A stretch of 40,075 nucleotides of DNA, taken from Vulcanimicrobiota bacterium (GTDB lineage Bacteria > Vulcanimicrobiota > Vulcanimicrobiia > Vulcanimicrobiales > Vulcanimicrobiaceae). Of this stretch, positions 1-9,876 are shown piece after piece; the first letter of the stretch is position 1, and the number at the start of each line of letters is the position of its first letter. The stretch is taken from positions 1-40,075 of the forward strand of contig PMOS01000009.1 of NCBI GenBank assembly GCA_003161435.1, written 5' to 3'. The notes under the pieces were generated by a model. That model did no database searches. It had not been told where the DNA came from and saw only the letters and a program-made list of their open reading frames with translations. A program made the translations under genes and the position numbers.

Positions 1-227
1 TCACCGACCTTCGTCTTCACGACCGCGAGGATGCGGTCGGTGGGAATGTGCGCGTTTCCGGTCACGGCGACGGAGACGACCGTCGGCGCCGCCGGAGCGG
101 AGTATGCTGCCGGCGTCACCAGACCGAAGAACGCAAGCACGGCGAGCGCGATGCGCGGCGTGCGGCGGAACCGTTCGAACAAGCGGAGGACGTCCTTCGT
201 GCGAGAGAGGGGGCCGGGCCTAGCCAC
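1..227 (-). CDS. BamA/Omp85-family outer-membrane assembly protein, N-terminal fragment
   Basis: Only the first 75 codons are present; the gene leaves the window at base 1. Reading the minus strand from a GTG at 227 gives a short basic N-terminus, a hydrophobic signal segment (IALAVLAFFGLVTPAAYSAP), and then VVSVAVTGNAHIPTDRILAV. The last piece has the pattern that opens a POTRA domain (V.V.GN..I....I). POTRA domains followed by a beta-barrel define the Omp85 family (BamA, TamA), which inserts outer-membrane proteins. The gene follows tamB on the same strand after about 180 bases, and TamB works with an Omp85 partner (TamA or BamA), so the context agrees. No strong Shine-Dalgarno precedes the GTG, and an in-frame TTG 15 codons further in is an alternative start. 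Which Omp85 member this is cannot be decided from the fragment. Confidence 0.72.
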   Translation of the reverse strand, partial: MARPGPLSRTKDVLRLFERFRRTPRIALAVLAFFGLVTPAAYSAPAAPTVVSVAVTGNAHIPTDRILAVVKTKVG

Positions 228-328
228 CGTGGGCGACCGCCGGGCTGCTGGTTTTTGGGGTGTAACGCGCGACTGACCGTGCGCGTTCCCGGCCACCAGG
301 GTACGACACGCCGCCCCGAGTGCCTTGT

Positions 329-388
329 GGGTTCGGCTCCGCCGAACCCTTCGCGGTTGGGCTGACGCCCAAGCCGCCCTCCTGCGGC
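329..388 (+). repeat. Double-hairpin intergenic repeat, copy 1
   Basis: Hairpin A (GGGTTCGGC, loop TCC, GCCGAACCC; 329-349) is followed by the linker TTCGCG (350-355) and hairpin B (TTGGGC, loop TGAC, GCCCAA; 357-372). A third small stem, GCCGC/GCGGC, lies at 373-388. The A-TTCGCG-B arrangement recurs after yidC and after lysA. This copy lies between tamB and the bamA-like gene. Confidence 0.6.
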
Positions 389-407
389 GACCATTGGTAG
401 CCGAGCC

Positions 408-3400
408 TCAGGGGTACTTCCTGACGATTGAAAAGGTGAACCCTTGGCGGCCGGAAAGCGGCTGGATCCCCTTGAGCCGCTCCGGCCCCAAGAACTGGTC
501 GGTCCCGTTGACGTTGTTGGTGAACGCCGGATCGCCGTTCTGCGTGAAGTAGTTGAACTGGACGGACGTCGCCGCATCGGGTCGCGAGGTGAAGCCGGCG
601 GTGGTGCGCACCGGATTCGAAAGCGTTTGTCCGAAGCTCGCGTAGACGTCACGGTGCCCGAGCTGCTTGAGCATGTCGTAGCCAACGCCCCCGCCGTAGT
701 CGACGGTCAGCTCGAAATCGGTCAGCCCGAACTTGCCGGTGAAGAACTGTTCGACGGGTGCGAGAAAATGCTGCGTGAGCTGGCCGTTGAGAACCGAGAA
801 CGCCTCTTCGTTGAAGTTGATCACGCCGGCTTGATACGGCGTGACGCCCGGCGGCAGCAGCGCGTTCGATTCGCCCGGCGCGCCGCGCAGCGTCGTCCCG
901 TTCTGCTGCTGCCCGAAGTTCACCGCGCCGAACACGGACGCGTCGAGCAGCAAGCCGATGATCTGCTCTTGCGAGTACGGCGGGTTCGACGCGTATTGGA
1001 TCACCGAGCCCGAGCCTGAGGCCAGCTCGTCGGCGGGTCCCCGCACGGTGATGGTGATGTCGGCGCTGCCGACGGCGTTGCGGGTCGGATCGGGATCGGG
1101 ATTCGTCACGTGAGCGTAGGCACGCAGATCAATGTACGGCAGCACGCCGTTGGCCGGCGTGAACGCGACCCGCGCCTGCTGCACGCGAAACGCCCGGTTG
1201 TAGGTCGAGAACACGCCGCCCGGTGTCGCGGTCAACACGCCGTCGAGCTTCGGAGCGCTCAGCGTACCGGTCAGCACGACCGTTCCGGTGGCGCCGACGT
1301 CGACGTAGGGCGACGACGCCTGCACGCGCACCTTCTTGCCCACGTTCGCGGTCAAGTCGAATCCGAGGTTGAGCGGCAGGCCCAGCCCGCCGCTCGCCGT
1401 GCTCGTGCCGGCGGTCGCGTTCCGATAGATGGTGAGAATCGGGATCGAGGCGTTGGAGAGGGTGAGGTCGCCGGACAGAACCGGTATGCCGGTACCGCTG
1501 CGCAACTGCATGGTTCCGTCGATCGTGCCGCGCCCGTACTGTGGCAGGTCGACTCGCGCGCCGTGCGCGACGAGCGCGACCGTATAGCCGCTGGTGTGCG
1601 CGCCGGGGAACGGCAGATCGAGTTGCCCGCTGCCGTCGAGCGTCCCGCCACCGACGTTCGCGTGCAGCGCCTGCAGCGCAACGCTCGTCCCCAAGAACGT
1701 CAACTGCGCGTTCGCTTTCGTGACGGCGTCGCGGTCGATGCCGGAGACGTAGGTGCCGTCCGCCAGCGTGACGGTGCCGGCGACGCGCGGTGCATTCGCC
1801 GTACCCTCGACCGCCAAACGCCCGTTGACCGTCCCGCCGAGCTTCGTCTGCGGTCCGGGGACGAACGGTGCAAACGGCGCGAGATCGAGTCCGCCCAATG
1901 CGAGCGTGAACGACAACGGCGCGACCGGGTTCACGCCGAACGGCCGCAGCGAGAACGGTAGCGAGCCGGCGACCAGCACGGTCCCTTTGGCGAACGTCGC
2001 TTCGGCGTCGTAGACGGAGATGGTCTGCCCGTCGTAGCCGACGTTGCCGAGCACGCGTGGAACGGCGAGCGATTTGTAGCGCGCGCTGGTCAACTCGAAA
2101 CCGACCGTCGCGCGCGGTTTGGCGATCGTGCCCGCGATGCGGGCCTCCGCCTGCAGTGCGCCTCCGACGTCGTAGTGCGGCCCTTTGGGGCGCAACGTCG
2201 CGAGCGCCTTGGCGACGTCGGGCGACTGCACGTGCACGGCTAGCGCGAGCGGATCGGTCGTCGAGAACCCGAACGAGCCGCTCGCGTCGAAGCGCGCGAA
2301 GCCCAAGTCGAGCGTCGTGTTCGAAACCGTCATCCGAGCGCCGTTGCTGCGCGCATGAACCCGTCCTTGCGCAACGGCGAAACCGTCGATCGAACCGTTG
2401 GCGAGCGACGCGTCACCGTTGACCGTCAAGCGCGGCCAGCGTCCGGCGACCGAACCGCTCGCGTCGACCTGACCGATCACCGGGGCGCTGATGCCGAACG
2501 CCGGCAGCCAGGTTGCGAGGTCGACGCGCTGCGCCTGCACGGTCGCGCGATAGGTCGCGCTCCGTACGGCCGTGATCGGGTCGCCGGCCGCCGCGACCAT
2601 CGTGCCGTTGGCGCGCAGCGCACCGTGACTGCCGCGAACGTTGAGCGCCGTCGTGACCGAACCGCCCCGCTGCGACCACGTCGCGTCGGTCTGACCGAAC
2701 GCGAAGCGCCGGTACCGGAAGCCCGCCACGTCGACGCGTCCCGACGTACGCGTCGTCATGCCGTCGTTGGCCAAAGAGACGGCGACGCGCCCGCGTCCGT
2801 CGAGTGTTTCGGCCTCGTCGAAGTAGTCGTTGAAGTCGGCCAAGTCGGCGGCTGCGCTGCGAACGTCGACCGCGAACGCCCGGCGCGCGACCGAGACTTG
2901 CGCGTTCACCGCGGTCCGCGTCGTGCCGAAGGTCAGCGCACCGTTGCGCGCCCAGAGCGTGCTCGGCGTGAGCGCAACCGCGGCGCGCCCGTCGCGAAAC
3001 GACAGCCCGTTGTACGATCCCTCCGGAATCGTGACGTTGCCCGAAACGTTCGGTTGCGCGCCGCTGCCGCGCACCCGGACCGCCGCCGCGAAGCTGCCCT
3101 CCAAGTACTTCACCGGTACGTGCAGCGTGCGGCGCAACGCGTCGACGTCGCCGATCGGCACGTCGGCCGCCAGATCGTACGCGAGCGCGCCCGGGCCGGT
3201 CCGTCCGATCCCGTCGACGCGCCCCGAGAAGTCGGCGTACGTCGCTCCGAGCCCGCCGACGCCGTTGCTCACCCGCGCCGTACCACCGGCGAGCGCGACG
3301 TCGACGCCGCCGCTGATCGGAAGTCCCGACGCGACGCCGTCATCCAAGGCGACGACACCGTTGAACGATGGGCCGGCGCCGCGCAGATCGGCGATGCCGA

Positions 3401-5675
3401 ACAGCGCCAAGGTTCCGGCCTGGACCGGGACGCCGGTCCCGCGCAGCGCAGCGACCGGCAGCGCCGGAGCCGAGACGAGAAACGGGCCGCCGGTGTCGGC
3501 CGCAACCGCGCGCGCGCCGCCGATCGAACCTTCGGCCGCGACGATGCGCACGGCTTTGTTCTCGACCGCGATCGTGCCGCTGACGCGATCGACCGCGACG
3601 CCGCGGACGTATCCACCGGCGAGGTCGGCGCCGGTCGTCTGGACGACGATGCGGTTCTGCGCGATCGTCGCGCGCACCGGACCGTGGACCTCTCCCCGGG
3701 CGCTCGCATCCGACGTGAACGGCTCGAGATTCTGCAGCAAGCCGTCGTAGCGGCCGTCGAGCGCGAAGAGCCCGTTCGAAAAGGCGCCTTGTCCGCCGAA
3801 GCGTCCGAGTGGTCCGTCGACGCGAATGTCGGCCAAGCGCACGTCGCTGAACGTCCCGCCCAACCGCACGCTGCCGGTGCCCAGCGCATAGCCTTCGACG
3901 CTGAGATCGCGACCGCGGATCGTTCCGCCGACGCCGAACGACGACGGCGTGCCGCCGGCGGCGAGATCGCCGTCGACCACACCGGCGATCCGCGGCAGCG
4001 CCGGGATCCGCACGCCGGGGAGCGCCGCCGCCGTGCGCACGTCGGCCAACCGGAAACCGCGCGTGTACAGCCAGCCTGCGCTTTGCGAGATCGGCCGCTC
4101 GAGCTCGAATCCGCCGGCCAGCAGCGATCCGTCGGCCCGTGAGAACCGGAACGGTCCGAACTCGCCGACGCCGTGCGGGTCGACCGCGAAGGTCCCCGCG
4201 CCGCGGGTCGGTCCGATCGTGCCGATCGTGCCGCGGACGCGAAACACGTCGCCGGGCGGCTGCGTGAACAGCGCGACCGCGCGAACGGTCGAATCCGGCG
4301 CGAGCAGATCGGTATAGGGCAACTCCGCGCCGGGTCCAGCCGCACCGAGCGCGAGTTGCACGTCGTCGCCGGCATCGTTCACCAGCACGCGCCCACCCAA
4401 TGCCAGCTTCACGGTGCCGAAGCGGCCCTGCAGCCCGCTGATCACGATCGCGCTGTCGCGATAGTCGACGATGCCGTCGAGCGCGTCGATCGGGAAGCGG
4501 TCGTAGTGCAGGTGCGGCATCGAGAACGCCGTGTGGATCAGCGGCTGCGCGATCGTCGATTCCAGCAGCGACTCGAAGTGCGCTTCGCCGCGCAGCGGCA
4601 ACTTGGCGGTGAAACCGAACAGGCCGCGCAGCACGTGCAGGTCGCCGTCGGCGATGAAGCCGAGCCTCAGCGACGGCGTGCCGAAGAGATCGTAGAGCGC
4701 ACCGCGGCCGTGGATCGGGATCCCGCCGATCGTTGCGTCGATCGCCTCGGTCGAGAACATGTCGTCGCTGATGACGAACGAGGCGCGCACGTCGCGCACC
4801 TCGCGCGCCAGCGCACTGACCGCGATCGTGCCGTCGCGCAGATCGGCGCGGCCGCCGAGCCGGTAGGTGAAGTCCTCGCCTTTCGGGGCGAGCGCGTAGA
4901 CCTGCGCGTCGACGCCTGTCAGCACGCCGCCGTCGAACCGCACCGCTCTGGAATGGACGAGGAAGCCGAGCACCCCGCGCAGCGGCAGCTCGCGCGCGGT
5001 AACGGTGTTCAGCGCGATCCCGCGCTGCACGTCGATGATGCTGCGCACCGCGAGCGGGTAGCGCGCGACCGGTGCGCCCGCGGTGCGCCGGGCCACCAGC
5101 ACGCCTTCGAGACGTGCGGTCGTGCGCGCGTCCGACTTGACCGACGCGTCGATCGACACGTCCTCGATCGACTGGTTCGCCAGGTCCTTCTGCAGCGGCG
5201 CGTCATCGATCAGCCGGATGACGCCGTCGCGGATGCGGGCCGTGAAGTAGTATGGTGCCGCCGCCTTTCGGGTGGTCGGCGGCGCCGCCCCCGACGTGCC
5301 GCCGGCGCGATTGAACGTCAGCGTTCCATCGGCGTGACGGGTGATCGTTAGGATCGGCTTCTGGATCGTGATCGCGGCAAAGCCGAACCGGTGCTGGCCG
5401 CCGGGAAAGATGTCGCGCAGCGCGTAGTCGACGTCGACGCGCTGGGCGTCGAGGACGGGATCGCCGTTCTTGACGACGTGCACGTCGAACAGCACGCCGT
5501 GATTGGTCCCTAGCGTCTCGGCGCCGATTCGCACGGAGTACCCCGTCGCAACCGACAGCGTCGCCTCCAGCACCCCGCGCGCGATGAGGTGGCGCGCCGC
5601 GATCAGCACCACGAGGAGCACCGCCACCGTCGCGGCGACGATCACCGCGCGACGCGACGCTCTCACGCCAAACAC
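408..5675 (-). CDS. tamB: TamB/AsmA-like translocation and assembly module protein (DUF490)
   Basis: This 1755-residue protein has an uncleaved N-terminal membrane segment (about residues 9-30, AVIVAATVAVLLVVLIAARH), then an AsmA-like N-terminal region and a very long run of beta-strand repeats rich in G, A, V, D and T. The C-terminus (about the last 300-400 residues, ending FTFSIVRKYP) has the TamB/DUF490 character, with QIIGLLLDASVFG and a FELTVDYGGG strand. TamB-type proteins span the periplasm as a beta-groove and are linked to phospholipid transport and outer-membrane protein assembly together with an Omp85 partner. A BamA-like gene follows directly on the same strand. The start is GTG at 5675, with AAGGA a few bases upstream. 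The long plus-strand ORFs inside it are shadows of its codon bias. At 1755 residues it is longer than E. coli TamB (about 1260). Confidence 0.88.
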   Translation of the reverse strand: MFGVRASRRAVIVAATVAVLLVVLIAARHLIARGVLEATLSVATGYSVRIGAETLGTNHGVLFDVHVVKNGDPVLDAQRVDVDYALRDIFPGGQHRFGFAAITIQKPILTITRHADGTLTFNRAGGTSGAAPPTTRKAAAPYYFTARIRDGVIRLIDDAPLQKDLANQSIEDVSIDASVKSDARTTARLEGVLVARRTAGAPVARYPLAVRSIIDVQRGIALNTVTARELPLRGVLGFLVHSRAVRFDGGVLTGVDAQVYALAPKGEDFTYRLGGRADLRDGTIAVSALAREVRDVRASFVISDDMFSTEAIDATIGGIPIHGRGALYDLFGTPSLRLGFIADGDLHVLRGLFGFTAKLPLRGEAHFESLLESTIAQPLIHTAFSMPHLHYDRFPIDALDGIVDYRDSAIVISGLQGRFGTVKLALGGRVLVNDAGDDVQLALGAAGPGAELPYTDLLAPDSTVRAVALFTQPPGDVFRVRGTIGTIGPTRGAGTFAVDPHGVGEFGPFRFSRADGSLLAGGFELERPISQSAGWLYTRGFRLADVRTAAALPGVRIPALPRIAGVVDGDLAAGGTPSSFGVGGTIRGRDLSVEGYALGTGSVRLGGTFSDVRLADIRVDGPLGRFGGQGAFSNGLFALDGRYDGLLQNLEPFTSDASARGEVHGPVRATIAQNRIVVQTTGADLAGGYVRGVAVDRVSGTIAVENKAVRIVAAEGSIGGARAVAADTGGPFLVSAPALPVAALRGTGVPVQAGTLALFGIADLRGAGPSFNGVVALDDGVASGLPISGGVDVALAGGTARVSNGVGGLGATYADFSGRVDGIGRTGPGALAYDLAADVPIGDVDALRRTLHVPVKYLEGSFAAAVRVRGSGAQPNVSGNVTIPEGSYNGLSFRDGRAAVALTPSTLWARNGALTFGTTRTAVNAQVSVARRAFAVDVRSAAADLADFNDYFDEAETLDGRGRVAVSLANDGMTTRTSGRVDVAGFRYRRFAFGQTDATWSQRGGSVTTALNVRGSHGALRANGTMVAAAGDPITAVRSATYRATVQAQRVDLATWLPAFGISAPVIGQVDASGSVAGRWPRLTVNGDASLANGSIDGFAVAQGRVHARSNGARMTVSNTTLDLGFARFDASGSFGFSTTDPLALAVHVQSPDVAKALATLRPKGPHYDVGGALQAEARIAGTIAKPRATVGFELTSARYKSLAVPRVLGNVGYDGQTISVYDAEATFAKGTVLVAGSLPFSLRPFGVNPVAPLSFTLALGGLDLAPFAPFVPGPQTKLGGTVNGRLAVEGTANAPRVAGTVTLADGTYVSGIDRDAVTKANAQLTFLGTSVALQALHANVGGGTLDGSGQLDLPFPGAHTSGYTVALVAHGARVDLPQYGRGTIDGTMQLRSGTGIPVLSGDLTLSNASIPILTIYRNATAGTSTASGGLGLPLNLGFDLTANVGKKVRVQASSPYVDVGATGTVVLTGTLSAPKLDGVLTATPGGVFSTYNRAFRVQQARVAFTPANGVLPYIDLRAYAHVTNPDPDPTRNAVGSADITITVRGPADELASGSGSVIQYASNPPYSQEQIIGLLLDASVFGAVNFGQQQNGTTLRGAPGESNALLPPGVTPYQAGVINFNEEAFSVLNGQLTQHFLAPVEQFFTGKFGLTDFELTVDYGGGVGYDMLKQLGHRDVYASFGQTLSNPVRTTAGFTSRPDAATSVQFNYFTQNGDPAFTNNVNGTDQFLGPERLKGIQPLSGRQGFTFSIVRKYP

Positions 5676-5739
5676 TGCTTCCTTCGTCCCCGAGCGCCCA
5701 TCTTTACAAACGTCGTCTCATCCGGTTCACATCGACCGG

Positions 5740-5767
5740 GGAGCGCTTCGCTCGCGGCGAGCGCTCC
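5740..5767 (-). terminator. Hairpin between gyrB and tamB
   Basis: Perfect 8-bp arms, GGAGCGCT (5740-5747) and AGCGCTCC (5760-5767), lie just after the gyrB stop. A second weaker stem, CCTG/CAGG, lies next to them towards gyrB. There is no T-run, so this could be a Rho-independent-like or mRNA-stabilising hairpin. Confidence 0.45.
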
Positions 5768-5784
5768 TGTCCGGGCCGGCAGGG

Positions 5785-7719
<1,935 letters not shown>

Positions 7720-7756
7720 TCACTCGAAGGGCTGCGAGGAAGTCCGAACCGCCGGC

Positions 7757-8602
7757 CTACGTCCGCTCGATCTCGCGCACGAAGTCGTAGAGGTCGCCCA
7801 GCGCGTTCACGCGCACCGCGGAGTCCATCTCGAGCCGATTCGGATCGATGCGCGTCTCGAGCAGAACGAACGAGCTCGCCAGCTTGCGCAGCCGGACGCG
7901 ATCGACCGGCTGTCGCAATTTGTGTAGCGCGCTCGCGCGGCGGAGCTCGTCCCACCACGACCGCAGCAGCCGGCGCCGAATGCCGTCGTACGCCTCCGCA
8001 TCGAGGCCGTCGATCGCGCCCAAGACTTCTTCGGGCGTGAGCCACGGCGCCTCGAACAGCAGCCGCTCGCACGCAAACCGCCGCCGTCGCAGATCGTCTT
8101 CGCGGCACGGCCGGCAGGTGGGTCCAACCTCGACCGGAGCCTCGCACAGCGAGCAGAACGTTCCGCCCAGCGCGCGGTGCGCGGCCCGCGTTCGCCCGAC
8201 GGCGCGACGCAGGCGGGCAAGCGCGTCGTCGAGCGTCTTGGCCGGCGGTTCGCGGGGGACGCCCTCGGCCGCGTTCCGCGGCCCGCTCGCGCCGGCGCGT
8301 GATGCCGGCCGCGCGCGCATCTTCCCGACGCGAAAGCGCAGCCGCATCAACGCGTGCAGCTCGGGCCGTGCGCGCAGTCCGCGCACGATCTCGGGTTCGA
8401 GGAAGGCCAGCTGGTGCGACCAAGCGGACGACGTCGTGAGCACCACCAAGGTCTGATCGCGCTCGATCGCGATCGGCTGCGCGGCGCGCGCGACGTCGGC
8501 ACCGACCAACTCTGACCAGGCCGCGCGAACCGCAACCAACGGATCGGAGCCGCCGCCGGGCTTCGGACGCCAACCGTCGAGGACGGTGCCGAGCTTCAGC
8601 AC
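7757..8602 (-). CDS. DUF721/DciA-like protein with zinc ribbon
   Basis: The N-terminal part (about residues 10-95) looks like DUF721: a W-x-x-LVG motif (AAWSELVGADVARAAQPI), then LVVLTTSSAWSHQLAFLEP and a short basic stretch. DciA, the DUF721 protein studied in Proteobacteria and Actinobacteria, loads the replicative helicase DnaB. Residues 150-166 hold four cysteines, CSLC and CRPC spaced by nine residues, typical of a zinc ribbon. The C-terminal third is helical and charged and is not recognised. The GTG start at 8602 overlaps the recF stop by 7 bases, so it is probably translationally coupled. It lies between recF and gyrB, a place where DUF721 genes are often found. The helicase-loader role is inferred from family and position. 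The 281-residue length is larger than simple DciA proteins. Confidence 0.75.
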   Translation of the reverse strand: MLKLGTVLDGWRPKPGGGSDPLVAVRAAWSELVGADVARAAQPIAIERDQTLVVLTTSSAWSHQLAFLEPEIVRGLRARPELHALMRLRFRVGKMRARPASRAGASGPRNAAEGVPREPPAKTLDDALARLRRAVGRTRAAHRALGGTFCSLCEAPVEVGPTCRPCREDDLRRRRFACERLLFEAPWLTPEEVLGAIDGLDAEAYDGIRRRLLRSWWDELRRASALHKLRQPVDRVRLRKLASSFVLLETRIDPNRLEMDSAVRVNALGDLYDFVREIERT

Positions 8603-9666
8603 GGCGTCACGCTGGCGGCGCGGATCGCCCAGGTCGTCGCCGGCCCGACCGAGCTCGGAAGCTCGGTCGTCGTCAAGAAGGCTTGCTCGTAGCCACCGAC
8701 CGCCTTCAGAAAGCCGGCCGCGCGCTCGGCGTCGAGCTCGCTGAGCACGTCATCGAGCAATAGGATCGGAGCGTCTGCGGTGCGAGCGCGCATGACGTCG
8801 TATTCGCCGACCTTGAGCGCGAGCACCGCCGTGCGCTGCTGTCCCTGCGAGCCGAACGCCGCCAGAGGCTTCCCATCGACGAGCAGCCGCAGGTCGTCGC
8901 GATGCGGCCCGACCAGCGTCGTGCGGCGCCGCACTTCGGCGTCGAGCTGCACGGCGAGCGCTTCGCCGACGTCGCCGTCGGGGTTCGGTGCGTACGTCAC
9001 GCCGAGCCGTTCGCGCGTCCCGCGCCAGCGCGCGTAGATCTCGGCCGTCGCCGCGGCGAGCTCGTCGACGAACGCGCGTCGCGCGGCGATGAGCGCCGAC
9101 GCGGGCCGCACCAGCTCGTCGTTGTACGCCAGCAGCAGATCGCGGTCGGGCGCGATCGCGCCGCGCAGCAGCGCGGACTTCTGCTGCACGACCTTCTGGT
9201 ACAGCGCGAGATCGCGATAATAGGTCGGCGACAACTGCGCGAGCGCGCCGTTGAGGAACGACCGCCGCAGCGACGGTCCGCCGGCGACCAGCTGCAGATC
9301 GGCCGGGACGAACGTGACCACGCGCGTGCGTCCGAGAAAGCGGGCGAAGCCGACCGCACCGCCGTTCACCTCGAACGACTTACGCGTCCCCGCCGGCGTC
9401 TGCGAGATCGTGCACCGCAGCCGAATCCCACCGGCGGCGATGCGCGCCTCGCCGCCGATCTCCGCGCGCTCCGCGCCGTCGCGGATCAGCTCGCTCTCTC
9501 GATGCGCGCGAAACGACTTGCCCGTCGCCAGCATCGCAAGCGCTTCGAGCAGATTCGACTTCCCCTGCGCGTTCGGACCGACCAGCACGTTCAATCCCGC
9601 CGCCGGTTCGAAGTCGAGCCGCTCGTAATTGCGGAAATTCGCGAGCCGTATCCGGTCGATCTTCAC
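8596..9666 (-). CDS. recF: DNA replication and repair protein RecF
   Basis: RecF is an SMC-like ABC ATPase that binds DNA at gaps and helps load RecA through RecO and RecR. The 356-residue protein opens with the family motif IDRIRLANFRNYERLDF, followed by Walker A GPNAQGKS (residues 30-37). The ABC signature region contains GSQGQQRTAVLALK and Walker B is ILLLDDVLSELD, both near the C-terminus. The length matches the family (about 360). The start is GTG at 9666, which overlaps the stop of the small upstream ORF by four bases (GTGA). The stop overlaps the start of the DUF721 gene. The gene follows dnaN, as in many bacterial origin regions. Confidence 0.95.
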   Translation of the reverse strand: MKIDRIRLANFRNYERLDFEPAAGLNVLVGPNAQGKSNLLEALAMLATGKSFRAHRESELIRDGAERAEIGGEARIAAGGIRLRCTISQTPAGTRKSFEVNGGAVGFARFLGRTRVVTFVPADLQLVAGGPSLRRSFLNGALAQLSPTYYRDLALYQKVVQQKSALLRGAIAPDRDLLLAYNDELVRPASALIAARRAFVDELAAATAEIYARWRGTRERLGVTYAPNPDGDVGEALAVQLDAEVRRRTTLVGPHRDDLRLLVDGKPLAAFGSQGQQRTAVLALKVGEYDVMRARTADAPILLLDDVLSELDAERAAGFLKAVGGYEQAFLTTTELPSSVGPATTWAIRAASVTPC

Positions 9667-9857
9667 GACCGGTGCAGAAGCACGTCACACGTTTGGGCGT
9701 ACTCGATCAGCGCCATCGCCTGGAGGGTGATGAAACCTACCGCTAAGACGCACATTGCGGGCCCCCTAGAGCCAAACGCGACTCCGCGGTCGGAGCGATG
9801 CGCGCTTGCAGCGTGATCGAACTGCGTGAGCTGGCGCAGGGCTGTGACGACGTCCAT
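9663..9857 (-). CDS. Small hypothetical protein between dnaN and recF
   Basis: This ORF encodes 64 residues and is not recognised. It starts at ATG 9857, 19 bases after the dnaN stop, with AAGGG close upstream, and its TGA overlaps the recF GTG in a GTGA arrangement. The middle is hydrophobic (GPAMCVLAVGFITLQAMALI), which suggests one membrane segment or a buried helix. Many genomes carry a small S4-domain RNA-binding gene (yaaA/rlbA) at this position, but no S4 pattern is visible here. The tight coupling argues for a real translated ORF; the lack of recognisable homology and the short length argue for caution. It could also act only as a coupling leader for recF. Confidence 0.5.
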   Translation of the reverse strand: MDVVTALRQLTQFDHAASAHRSDRGVAFGSRGPAMCVLAVGFITLQAMALIEYAQTCDVLLHRS

Positions 9858-9876
9858 CGCCCTTACGAGCCAAGCG

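Noticed and set aside
2355..4142. Long plus-strand ORF (595 codons) opposite tamB, with several others over 100 codons
   Set aside because: The sequence is extremely Arg-rich with no domain pattern, which is the usual antisense shadow of a GC-rich gene. tamB in this region is continuous and has coherent protein features.
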